From positions 3,094,001-3,158,000 of the forward strand of contig NZ_AP024355.1 in the NCBI RefSeq assembly GCF_019704135.1: a DNA stretch of 64,000 nucleotides, given 5' to 3'. The DNA is from Desulfuromonas versatilis (lineage in GTDB: Bacteria > Desulfobacterota > Desulfuromonadia > Desulfuromonadales > NIT-T3). The translations under genes and the position numbers were made by a program. The notes under the pieces were generated by a model. That model was not told the origin of the DNA and searched no databases. It saw nothing but the letters and a program-made list of their open reading frames with translations. Positions 26,242 through 34,067 of this stretch are shown in pieces (the stretch's first letter is position 1; each line of letters opens with the position of its first letter).

Positions 26242-28581
26242 TTACTCGGTCGCCTCCTCGTCGAACCAGCAGATTTCCCTGAGGGGAAAAGAAATGAAGA
26301 AGGTGCTCCCCTCCCCCGGCCGGCTGGTCACCCCGACGCCTCCCCCGTGGGCCTTGGCGATCTCCTTCACCAGGGGCAGCCCCAGCCCCGAGCCGCCGAC
26401 CTTGCGCAGGTCGGTGTTGTCGACGCGGAAAAACCGGTCGAAAATCCTCTCCTGCATCTCCGCAGGAATGCCCTGCCCCTGGTCGCGCACCCAGAGGACC
26501 AGGGCATGGTCTTCGAGCCGGGCCCCCAGGGTCACCTCGCCGCCCTGGGGCGAGTACTTGATGGCGTTGGAAACCAGGTTCTCCAAGGCCCGCCGGACCT
26601 TGTCGGGGTCGGCCGGCAGGGGCGGCAGCTCCGGGGGGCAGTCGATCCCGAAACGGTGAATTTTGCTCTGGGGGGCAAACAGCTCGGCGAGCTCATGCAG
26701 CAGAGGCAGCACGGGCACCGGCTCGTAGTGGGCCACCCCGAACCCGGCCCGCAGCCGCTGCAGGCTGAGCAGGTTGTCGATCAGCTCCTTGAGCCGGTTG
26801 CCCTCCTTGGCCATGATTTCCAGGTATTCCCGGCGCTGCTCCGCGGGGACCTCGTGCTCCAGGAGAAATTCGGTGAAACCGAGCACGGCGGTGAGCGGGG
26901 TGCGCATTTCATGGCTCACCGCCGAGAGCATCTCGTCCTTCATCTGGGAGAGCTTCTGCCGTTCGGTTATGTCGCGGAGGATGACGGCGAACATGGGGCG
27001 GTTCTTCCAACGGAAAGTCCCAGCGGCGATCTCCACCGGGAATGGGCCGCCATCTTTTTTCCGGTGCAGGGCCAGGGGGATGTGGCGCAGGCGTCCGGCA
27101 AGAATCTCCTCGATCCGCTCGCGGCTGGTTTCGGGCTCGGCGGTCAGGTCATTCACATTGAGCCGGACCATCTCCTCCGGGCTCCAGTGGTAAAGGCGGG
27201 CCGCCGCGTCGTTGGCCTCCACCACGTTCCGGGTCCGGGCGTCGAAGATGATGATCGCGTCCGATTCCGAGGAGAACAGCAGTCGGTACTTCTCTTCGGA
27301 TTCCCGCAGCTCATCCTCCGCCTGTTTGCGGCTGGTAATGTCCCGGGAGACCCCGACCAGGCCGGCCAGCCTGCCGCTGCCGTCCCGAAAGGCGCTCTTG
27401 GTGGTCAGGTAGGTGCGCAGGCTCCCGTCGATGGGGACCAGTTCGTCAAACGCCTCGACTTTGTGCCCGGCGAGGACCCTGCGATCGTTGGCCTTGAGCT
27501 CGGCGGCGACGTCGGCAGGTAGCAGGTCCTCGTCGGTTCGCCCCAGGATCGACTCCACGGGACGCCCGAGAATCCTGGCCCCGGCGGAGTTGATCATCTG
27601 GTAGCGCCCCGCGGGGTCCTTGGCATAGACCGCGTCCTCGGTCCCCTCGAGGATGGCGTGCAGCAGGTTGTAGTTGCGGCTCAATTCCGCTTCGGCCTTG
27701 CGCCGCAGGCGGATGTCCCGAACCAGGGCCCACATCCCGCCCCCCATTCCCAAAGCCAGCCCGGCCGAAAGAAACGCCAGCAGCTTCAGTCCCCAGCCCC
27801 ACCCCGAACGGTACTGAACCAGTTGCAGGTACAGCCCGCCGATGGAGGGATGCAGGGGGGCGGCCAGGGACAGGCGCGGGTCGATATCGCGGCGCGCCTC
27901 GCAGTCGCCTACCGGAGTCCCCAGCATGTCGGTGAAGCAGGCCCGGTAACTCAGGGTCAGGTCGGGCGTCAGGGTCCGGCGCAGCAGGCCCGAGAGGGAC
28001 ATCACCCCGCCGAAGGTGCCGAGAAATTCGCCCTCCCGATAAACCGGCAGGTAGACCTCGATGGCGGTTAAGCCCTGCAGGACCACGAAGGGCCGGGTGT
28101 AGACCGGGTACTTCAGCTCCCTGGCCAGGCGCGATGCCCGCTTGGGTTCGGGCAGAGAGAGGCTGAGGCCGATGACCTGCTTGTTCGGCTCGTAGGGAGC
28201 AGTCCAACGGATGACGAAATCACGATCGGCGAAAGTGACGTTGATCAACTCGGGGTTGCCACCGGCGAACAGGGATACCCGGTTGCGGAAATTCTCCTCG
28301 CTGAGGCGCCCTTCGTTCATCTCCACGACCAGCAGGTCGAGAAAGTCGCGGATCGCGTCCAGGCGCAGACGGATGGCCTTCTGGGCCGCGGCCAGGTTGC
28401 GATGCAGGCTGTCCTGGCGCTCTTCGAACTCCCGCGACGAGACCAGCCACAGCAGCGAGCCGAGCAGGCCCAGGAAAACCAGGGTCAGAAACGCCGGACC
28501 GTACCAGGTTCCGGAAAACAATCCCGCCGCGCCGCCGACGCGGCGCCACTGCTCGTAGGAGGTCGCTGATCTATCGCCCAT
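26242..28581 (-). CDS. Membrane-bound PAS/PAS sensor histidine kinase
   Basis: A 779-residue hybrid-free kinase. A first membrane helix (about 27-48) is followed by a periplasmic sensor region of about 220 residues of the CHASE/Cache type, then a second helix (about 265-288). Two PAS domains follow (NYNLLHAILEGTEDAVYAKD and SEEKYRLLFSSESDAIIIFD). The kinase core has the phospho-acceptor SAVSHEMRTPLTAVLGF and the ATPase boxes NLVSNAIKYSP, VRDQGQGIP and GSGLGLPLVKEIAKAHGG. No response regulator is adjacent, so the partner is elsewhere. The start is a weakly supported ATG at 28581. Confidence 0.9.
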   Translation of the reverse strand: MGDRSATSYEQWRRVGGAAGLFSGTWYGPAFLTLVFLGLLGSLLWLVSSREFEERQDSLHRNLAAAQKAIRLRLDAIRDFLDLLVVEMNEGRLSEENFRNRVSLFAGGNPELINVTFADRDFVIRWTAPYEPNKQVIGLSLSLPEPKRASRLARELKYPVYTRPFVVLQGLTAIEVYLPVYREGEFLGTFGGVMSLSGLLRRTLTPDLTLSYRACFTDMLGTPVGDCEARRDIDPRLSLAAPLHPSIGGLYLQLVQYRSGWGWGLKLLAFLSAGLALGMGGGMWALVRDIRLRRKAEAELSRNYNLLHAILEGTEDAVYAKDPAGRYQMINSAGARILGRPVESILGRTDEDLLPADVAAELKANDRRVLAGHKVEAFDELVPIDGSLRTYLTTKSAFRDGSGRLAGLVGVSRDITSRKQAEDELRESEEKYRLLFSSESDAIIIFDARTRNVVEANDAAARLYHWSPEEMVRLNVNDLTAEPETSRERIEEILAGRLRHIPLALHRKKDGGPFPVEIAAGTFRWKNRPMFAVILRDITERQKLSQMKDEMLSAVSHEMRTPLTAVLGFTEFLLEHEVPAEQRREYLEIMAKEGNRLKELIDNLLSLQRLRAGFGVAHYEPVPVLPLLHELAELFAPQSKIHRFGIDCPPELPPLPADPDKVRRALENLVSNAIKYSPQGGEVTLGARLEDHALVLWVRDQGQGIPAEMQERIFDRFFRVDNTDLRKVGGSGLGLPLVKEIAKAHGGGVGVTSRPGEGSTFFISFPLREICWFDEEATE

Positions 28582-28687
28582 TTAATCCCGCCGGAAGCCT
28601 CGTCGATGCTTAAATGACATCCTTAAAACTTACCGTATTTCCGGCAATTTGCACCTATCGAGCATTATTTTCCCGCGGGAGGGCAAA

Positions 28688-28727
28688 TAAAAAAACAGGC
28701 CGACCCCCTCAAGAGGATCGGCCTGCC
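28688..28727 (-). terminator. Terminator of the LbtU-like porin gene
   Basis: On the minus strand CAGGCCGA and TCGGCCTG flank an inner CCTC/GAGG stem and are followed by seven T residues. Confidence 0.85.
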
Positions 28728-28768
28728 GGCTGTTGCTGGCCCGGAGCGCTTGGCTCCAGGCGGGGGCA

Positions 28769-29947
28769 TCAGAACTCGTAGGCAAGCTGGGCGGTGACCA
28801 GGTGACGACGGTCGGCCATGCGCCCGGCATCGTCCGGGGAGGAAAAGTCGGGATCGAACTCGCCCCTCAGGTATTCCAGGGACAGGCTGGTGTTCTCCCA
28901 CACGCCCCAGGAAGCGCCGACCCCGTACTGCAGCTCGGGCTGGTCGGCGAATTCGTCGCTCCCTTCCACGCGGGCCGCGAACTCCAGAGCCTCCAGGGCG
29001 TACCAGGCGAGTTCCAGGTTCCAGGCCAGCGGCTTGTCACCCGAGCCGTCTCCGTCAACGTCGAGGTCCCCGGCAGCGAAGGAGCGCACCGCCCCCAGGA
29101 TCTCCCCCGAGAGCTCGAAAGGGCCCGCATTGGCCACCGCGAAGGCGCTCCAGCCGCCGACCCGGCGCCGGTAATCGACCCCGCCGAGCAGCTCGGCATC
29201 GGTGTCGGCCAGGTCGGAGAGATAGCTGGCGCCCAGCTCCAGCCCCTCGACGGGGGTAAGCACCAGGGACGCTCCCCAGTCGCGCAGGTGGTCCTCCTCG
29301 CCCTGTTTTTCCGCATCGCCGTTGAAGGCGAAGGCCGAAAGCCCGAACACCCCGTTCCCCCAGCCGGCCAGCAGGGCCGTTTCGCGGCTTTCACCCAGCT
29401 CGAGGGTCAAGGGGTCGCTGATGAAATGGCTGTTGAACACTCCGAAGGGGACGTACTGGCGCCCCACCCGGGCGTTCCAGGGGCCGTGGTTGAAGCTGAT
29501 GGCCGCCTCGTCCACCTCGATGTCCTCGTCCCCGTCTTCCTCGAACAGGAAGATCAGGTTGCCGCTGATCGCTTCGGTGAGCTTGGCGTCGAAACCCAGC
29601 TGGGCGGTAGCCAGGGTCAGGTCGCTGGCCCCTTCCGAGCCGCCGCCGCGAAACTTCACATCCTCGGCGACAGCCTCCACCTCGATGAGCCCCGAGATGG
29701 TCAGGCGCTCGCTGATCTGCGAGGCCAACCCCGCGGTCTTCTTTTCCGCCAGGGTGTGGTAAAGCTCTGCCTGACGGGCTTCCAGCTCGCTCATCCGCTT
29801 CTCGACGGTTGAATCCGTGGATGCCGCCGGAGCGGCGACAACGCCCCCCTGCTCCCCGGCAGGTTGGCCGTCATTGCCATGGGCCAACGCCATTGCCGGG
29901 ATCAGCAGGATGGCCGCCAGAAGCGCTAAAGAAACTCGATTGAACAT
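28769..29947 (-). CDS. Outer-membrane porin of the LbtU (siderophore porin) family
   Basis: A 392-residue outer-membrane protein. The signal peptide MFNRVSLALLAAILLIPAMALA is cleaved before HGND. A coiled coil (about 45-75, VEKRMSELEARQAELYHTLAEK) precedes a beta-barrel of alternating aromatic strands that ends in the canonical ...VTAQLAYEF terminal Phe. Family-like segments are VDEAAISFNHGPWNARVGRQYVPFGVFNSHFISDP split over two strands. LbtU imports legiobactin in Legionella; here the barrel lies next to feoAAB with a Fur box upstream (30055-30069), so iron uptake is likely, but the ligand is unknown. ATG at 29947 follows AAAGGAGG. Confidence 0.8.
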   Translation of the reverse strand: MFNRVSLALLAAILLIPAMALAHGNDGQPAGEQGGVVAAPAASTDSTVEKRMSELEARQAELYHTLAEKKTAGLASQISERLTISGLIEVEAVAEDVKFRGGGSEGASDLTLATAQLGFDAKLTEAISGNLIFLFEEDGDEDIEVDEAAISFNHGPWNARVGRQYVPFGVFNSHFISDPLTLELGESRETALLAGWGNGVFGLSAFAFNGDAEKQGEEDHLRDWGASLVLTPVEGLELGASYLSDLADTDAELLGGVDYRRRVGGWSAFAVANAGPFELSGEILGAVRSFAAGDLDVDGDGSGDKPLAWNLELAWYALEALEFAARVEGSDEFADQPELQYGVGASWGVWENTSLSLEYLRGEFDPDFSSPDDAGRMADRRHLVTAQLAYEF

Positions 29948-30054
29948 GCTCTCTCTTTCCTCCTTTGGGTGTGGTTCCGCAGAACTTCGATAGATTTGAA
30001 CCCGGCGCCGAGGTCGGCCGCCGGCCCTGGCCGGAAATGCCCGGCATTGTTACT

Positions 30055-30069
30055 TGATTATCATTTTCA
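30055..30069. promoter_or_regulatory. Fur box upstream of the LbtU-like porin gene
   Basis: TGATTATCATTTTCA matches the 7-1-7 Fur consensus TGATAATNATTATCA at 12 of 14 specified positions; the flanking CATTTC extends the hexamer array. It lies 108 bases upstream of the porin start, past the feo terminator. Confidence 0.7.
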
Positions 30070-30079
30070 TTTCAATGGG

Positions 30080-30106
30080 ATTTTTTAGCCCCTCTCGCGA
30101 GGGGCT
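30080..30106 (-). terminator. Terminator of the feo operon
   Basis: On the minus strand AGCCCCTCGCGAGAGGGGCT is a near-perfect hairpin followed by AAAAAATCCC in a U-poor form; the run is of A on the coding strand, so termination efficiency is uncertain. It sits 6 bases after the last feo gene. Confidence 0.5.
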
Positions 30107-30111
30107 CGGGA

Positions 30112-30237
30112 TCAATGTTTATGGCAACCGCAACCGCTGCAGCTGCTGCACCCCTTCTTCTTCCAGAAGGAGCGGTAGAGCAGATACCCGGCACCGGCCA
30201 GGATCGCCGCCATCCAGATGAAATCGGCAAGTGCCAT
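30112..30237 (-). CDS. FeoB-associated Cys-rich membrane protein, 41 residues
   Basis: A very short gene starting two bases after the feoB stop codon. One membrane helix (MALADFIWMAAILAGAGYLL, then YRSFWKKK) is followed by GCSSCSGCGCHKH with four cysteines and two histidines. This matches the small FeoB-associated Cys-rich family, often encoded directly after feoB and thought to help assemble or regulate the Feo complex in place of FeoC. The position, length and Cys cluster make the call firm; the biochemical role is not established. Confidence 0.9.
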   Translation of the reverse strand: MALADFIWMAAILAGAGYLLYRSFWKKKGCSSCSGCGCHKH

Positions 30238-30238
30238 C

Positions 30239-32482
30239 TCACACCCCCAGGCCGAGCAGCCGGCCGCCCTGGTAGATGATCAGGGCCACCCCCCAGGCGA
30301 GGGCGCTCTGATAGGCGAAGGCCACCCCGAACCATTTCCAGGAGCCGAACTCCTGGCGCATGGCGATGGCCACCACCACGCAGGGCATGTAGAGCAGGAC
30401 GAAGGCCATAAAGGCGAAGGCGGAAAGCGGCGTGAAGGCCCCGGCCACGGACTGCTTCAGCGGCGTGTCCCCTTCATCCTCGGCCGCCAGGCTCGAGACG
30501 CCGAAGGTGCCGGCGACATTGGCGGCGGCGTCACCGAAGGCGCCGAAGAAGGAGGTGACCATTTCCTTCAGGTCCTCGCCCAGGGTGGGAGCGAGCTCCA
30601 GCTGCGCCTCCTGCTCGATGGCGTCGGGAGCGTAGATCTCGCCCATGGTCCCCACCACGATCTCCTTGGCGATGACCCCGGTGAGCAGGGAGGAGGCCGC
30701 CTCCCAGTTGCCGAAGCCGAGGGGCTCGAAGATCGGCGCGATCAGGGCCCCGGTCTGGCCGAGGTAGGAGTCGCGCTTGCTCTCCACCCCCCAGGGGAGG
30801 TTGAGCGCGAACCAGACGAAGACGGATACCGCCAGGATGTAGGTACCGGCCTTGATCAGGAAGTGCTTCCCCTTCTCCCAGGTGTGCAGACAGAGGCTGC
30901 GCAGGGAAGGCATGCGGTAGGGGGGCAGCTCCATGATGAACATGGGCGATTCGCCCCGGAACAGGGTCCTCTTGAAAAGGATCCCCATGAGAATGGCCAG
31001 CACGATCCCCAGCACGTAGAGCGACCAGATGACGCTGCCGGCGGCGGCGCCGAAAAAGACCCCCGCGAACAGCACGTAGACCGGCAGCCGTGCCCCACAG
31101 GACATCAGCGGCAGCAGCAGGGCGGTCAGGGCCTTGTCCCGCGGGTTCTCCAGGGTGCGGGTGGCGTAGATCCCCGGCACGTTGCAACCGAAGCTCAGCA
31201 GCATGGGAATGAAGGATTTGCCGTGCAGGCCGATGGCGTGCATGGCGCGGTCCATGACGAAGGCCGCCCGGGCCATGTAGCCGCTGCCTTCGAGGAAGGT
31301 GATGAAGAACATCATGGCAAAGATGACCGGGACGAACACCAGCACGAAGCCGACCCCGGAGATCACCCCGTCGAGGGCCAGCGAGACCGTCCAGTCCGGC
31401 GCCCCGATCGCCCCCAGCCCGGCGGCGGTCCAGCGGGCGAAGGGCCCGGCGATCATGGCGTCGAGCCAGTCGGCGAAGGGCGTGGAGAGATCGAAAGTCA
31501 GCTTGAACACCAGCCACATGGCGGTGAGGAAAATGGGGATGCCCAGAAAGCGGTTGAGCACGACGCGGTCGATCTTTTCGGTCAGCTCGGCCTTGCGGAT
31601 GTCCGGCTTGCGCAGCACCTCCCGGGTCAGCCCGGAGGCCAAACCGTAGCGGGCGTCGGCCATCAGCGCCTCGATGTCCTCGCCGTGGGCTTGGCGCAGG
31701 TGGCTCAGCGCCTCCTCGGGAAGGGCGTCCGGCCCCAGGTTGACCTCCTTGCGCACCTCGGCGTCCCCTTCCATGAGCTTCAGCGCCAGCCAGCGGCTCG
31801 GATAGCGCTTGATCAGCTCGGGGTGTTTCTCGGAGAGGGCGGCGACGGAAGTTTCCACCGCGGCCTCGATGTCCGGACCGTAGTTGAGCCTGGCCGGAGC
31901 GACCTCGCCCTTGGCGGCGGCGGTTTCCAGGACGGTTTTCAGCAGGTCGTCCAGGCCGGTCTTGCGGGTGGCGGCGGTCGGCACGATGGTCAGGCCGAGC
32001 ATCTGCTCCATTTTCAGGATGTCGAAGCGATACCCCTTGGCCTCGGCCTCGTCGAAGACATTGAGGGCCATGACCACCGGGATGCCCAGCTCCAGCAGCT
32101 GCACGGTCAGGTAGAGGTTGCGCTCGAGGTTGGTGGAGTCGACCACGTTGACGATCAGGTCGGGACGCTCGCTCACCAGGTAGTCCCGGGCGATGATCTC
32201 CTCCTGGGTGTAGGGCGAAAGCGAATAGGTCCCCGGCAGGTCCACCAAGCGGATTTTGCGCCCGGCGAACTCAAAGGTGGCTTCCTTTTTCTCGACGGTC
32301 ACCCCGGGCCAGTTGCCCACGTGCAGGCGGGTCCCGGCGATGGCGTTGATCAGGGTCGATTTGCCCGCGTTGGGGTTGCCCGCCACCGCCACCGTGATCA
32401 CCGGCTGCGCAACCGGCTGCAGGTGCGCCTTCTTGTCCCCCGGAGCGCCCGCCCCGGCCATCTTCTTCGCTTCCTGAGCCAT
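30239..32482 (-). CDS. feoB: Ferrous iron transporter FeoB
   Basis: A 747-residue inner-membrane Fe2+ transporter with a cytosolic G domain. The GTPase motifs are GNPNAGKST (residues 35-43), the switch region around NWPGVTVEK, DLPGTYSL and ALNVFD. The membrane part has the two Gate motifs, including FITFLEGSGYMARAAFVMDR and SFGCNVPG, and LPLMSCGARLPVYVLF. Length is typical. The start overlaps the feoA stop by one base (TAATG). Expression is probably Fur-controlled from the box at 33076-33090. Confidence 0.97.
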   Translation of the reverse strand: MAQEAKKMAGAGAPGDKKAHLQPVAQPVITVAVAGNPNAGKSTLINAIAGTRLHVGNWPGVTVEKKEATFEFAGRKIRLVDLPGTYSLSPYTQEEIIARDYLVSERPDLIVNVVDSTNLERNLYLTVQLLELGIPVVMALNVFDEAEAKGYRFDILKMEQMLGLTIVPTAATRKTGLDDLLKTVLETAAAKGEVAPARLNYGPDIEAAVETSVAALSEKHPELIKRYPSRWLALKLMEGDAEVRKEVNLGPDALPEEALSHLRQAHGEDIEALMADARYGLASGLTREVLRKPDIRKAELTEKIDRVVLNRFLGIPIFLTAMWLVFKLTFDLSTPFADWLDAMIAGPFARWTAAGLGAIGAPDWTVSLALDGVISGVGFVLVFVPVIFAMMFFITFLEGSGYMARAAFVMDRAMHAIGLHGKSFIPMLLSFGCNVPGIYATRTLENPRDKALTALLLPLMSCGARLPVYVLFAGVFFGAAAGSVIWSLYVLGIVLAILMGILFKRTLFRGESPMFIMELPPYRMPSLRSLCLHTWEKGKHFLIKAGTYILAVSVFVWFALNLPWGVESKRDSYLGQTGALIAPIFEPLGFGNWEAASSLLTGVIAKEIVVGTMGEIYAPDAIEQEAQLELAPTLGEDLKEMVTSFFGAFGDAAANVAGTFGVSSLAAEDEGDTPLKQSVAGAFTPLSAFAFMAFVLLYMPCVVVAIAMRQEFGSWKWFGVAFAYQSALAWGVALIIYQGGRLLGLGV

Positions 32483-32706
32483 TACTGCACCTCCACGCTG
32501 ATCCCTTCCGCTTCCTTCTTGCGCAGCGAAAGGTTGTAATTCTTCACCGACACTTCAATGGGATCGCCCAGCGGGGCGACCTTGAGGACCCTCACCCGCT
32601 CGCCGACCAGCACCCCCATATCCATAAGCCGCCGCTTCATCGGGCCGATCGAGCCGATCGCGGTGATCTTCCCCTGCTCCCCGGGCTTGAGCTTCGCCAG
32701 ATTCAT
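32482..32706 (-). CDS. feoA: FeoA-family protein (second copy)
   Basis: A 74-residue SH3-like protein: LAKLKPGEQGKITAIGSIGPMKRRLMDMGVLVGERVRVLKVAPLGDPIEVSVKNYNLSLRKKEAEGI in sections shows the FeoA core, with RRLMDMGV and APLGDPIEV as hallmarks. It overlaps the preceding feoA by 4 bases and feoB by one. FeoA binds the cytosolic part of FeoB and is needed for iron uptake in several species. Confidence 0.95.
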   Translation of the reverse strand: MNLAKLKPGEQGKITAIGSIGPMKRRLMDMGVLVGERVRVLKVAPLGDPIEVSVKNYNLSLRKKEAEGISVEVQ

Positions 32707-32963
32707 CCTTGCCTCCTCACCATGATTTTCATTGCCAGCCCGCGGGCCAGGGCAATCCGCGACTCATCCACCCGCAACAGGATGGGGCCGCTGCCGTTGT
32801 TCAACATCTCCACGGATTTGCCGATCCGCAGCCCCATGTCCTCCACCCGCACCTCGCTCTTGCCCTGCTCGCCGGAACCGGCGCAGCGCTGGGCATTCTG
32901 AGCGAACCTGATCTCGACGATTTCTCCCTGGTCGCCAGGGCTCAATAATCCGAGGGGCATCAT
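32703..32963 (-). CDS. feoA: FeoA-family protein (first copy)
   Basis: A FeoA domain of about 86 residues, first gene of the operon. It has the SH3-like pattern GDQGEIVEIRF...RVEDMGLRIGKSVEMLNNGSGPILLRVDESRIALARGLAMKIMV in sections. An inserted loop (AQNAQRCAGSGEQGKSEV) replaces the usual short turn. I favour the ATG at 32963, since GGAG lies 11 bases upstream; the ATG at 32972 is only 2 bases from it. Two feoA copies before feoB are common in this group. Confidence 0.9.
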   Translation of the reverse strand: MMPLGLLSPGDQGEIVEIRFAQNAQRCAGSGEQGKSEVRVEDMGLRIGKSVEMLNNGSGPILLRVDESRIALARGLAMKIMVRRQG

Positions 32964-33075
32964 GATCTGCATATCTCCTTGTCTGGAAAAGGACCGGTTG
33001 CGGAATCGGAGTTGACTTTGACTTTCAAAATTCTTGGCATTCTATTCAGGAGGCCTCTCCCGGTCAAGAGAAAAT

Positions 33076-33090
33076 TGAAATTCGTTTTCA
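33076..33090. promoter_or_regulatory. Fur box between feoA and the TVP38 gene
   Basis: TGAAATTCGTTTTCA is an inverted repeat matching the 7-1-7 Fur consensus at 10 of 14 specified positions. It lies about 113 bases from the feoA start and 68 bases from the divergent TVP38 gene, so it could control both. Confidence 0.6.
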
Positions 33091-33157
33091 TTTTTACCAA
33101 GAACGAGGAGACGCTGGCGTCGCCGGCCCCAGGCGGTAAACTGAAAGGAGATAACCC

Positions 33158-33895
33158 ATGAGAACGGGAAGCTTGCCTATGACGACCCACAAGATGCCCC
33201 ATCCGGCGGGATCGAAGCTCAAACTGATCCTCCCCGTCGCGGCGGTGGTGGCGCTGCTCGCCGCCGCCCGCTATTTCCAGGTGCAGGAGCTGCTGAAAAC
33301 CGCCCTCGACTGGATCGCCGGCCTCGGCGCCTGGGGCTACCTGATTTTCCTGCTGATCTACGTGCTGGCCTGCGTCGCCTTCATCCCCGGCGCCATCCTC
33401 ACCCTTGGCGCGGGGGCGATCTACGGCGTGGTCCAGGGTTCGATCCTGGTCTCGTGTTCCGCCACCCTCGGCGCGACGGCGGCCTTTCTGGTCGGCCGCT
33501 ACTTCGCCCGCGACCTGGTGGCGCGCAGAATCGAGGGGAACCCCAGGTTCAAGGCCATCGACGACGCGGTGGGCCGCGAGGGGTGGAAGATCGTCGGGCT
33601 GACCCGGCTCTCGCCGGTCTTCCCCTTCAATCTGCTCAACTACGCCTACGGGCTGACCAAGGTGTCGCTGCGCGACTACTTCTTCGCCTCCTGGATCGGC
33701 ATGATCCCCGGCACCATCATGTACGTCTACATCGGCTCGCTGGCCGGCAGCCTGGCCCGCCTGGGCGCCGAGGGCCGGGCCCGCACCCCGGGCGAATGGG
33801 CCCTGTACCTGGTCGGGCTGGTCGCCACCGTGGTGGTCACCATCTTCGTCACCCGCATCGCCAAGAAGGCGCTGGAGCAGAAGGTGGAAAAATGA
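33158..33895 (+). CDS. TVP38/TMEM64 (VTT domain) membrane protein
   Basis: A 245-residue inner-membrane protein; ATG at 33158 follows AAAGGAGATAACCC. The VTT core is visible: FIPGAILTLGAGAIYGVVQGS, FLVGRYFARDLVARRI, GLTRLSPVFPFNLLNYAYGLT and SWIGMIPGTIMYVYIGS. Five to six membrane segments are predicted. The family is thought to scramble or move lipids or act on small solutes. It is followed by a MerA/Lpd-like flavoprotein, a pairing often seen in bacteria. The divergent Fur box hints at iron-responsive expression. Confidence 0.9.
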   Translation: MRTGSLPMTTHKMPHPAGSKLKLILPVAAVVALLAAARYFQVQELLKTALDWIAGLGAWGYLIFLLIYVLACVAFIPGAILTLGAGAIYGVVQGSILVSCSATLGATAAFLVGRYFARDLVARRIEGNPRFKAIDDAVGREGWKIVGLTRLSPVFPFNLLNYAYGLTKVSLRDYFFASWIGMIPGTIMYVYIGSLAGSLARLGAEGRARTPGEWALYLVGLVATVVVTIFVTRIAKKALEQKVEK

Positions 33896-33928
33896 ATTTA
33901 CGTTCCAATGACGTGGGACTGCCGATCC

Positions 33929-34005
33929 GCCACGAAGGCCACGAAGAACACGAAGGGATAAAAAGCAAGATCCCAACTTCGTGGCCTTCGTGTTCTTCGT
34001 GGTGA
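33929..34005. repeat. CACGAAG-type inverted repeat array, copy 2
   Basis: The left arm has CACGAAG at 33931, 33940 and 33949 with 9-base period; the right arm (33977-34005) is the mirror image with CTTCGTG copies. Same design as 14787-14867, with a different loop. Confidence 0.85.
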
Positions 34006-34067
34006 ATAGAGGCCTTTTTGAACCGATTTGACAACAACTTCAACATCTTAATGAACAGGATCAAGCC

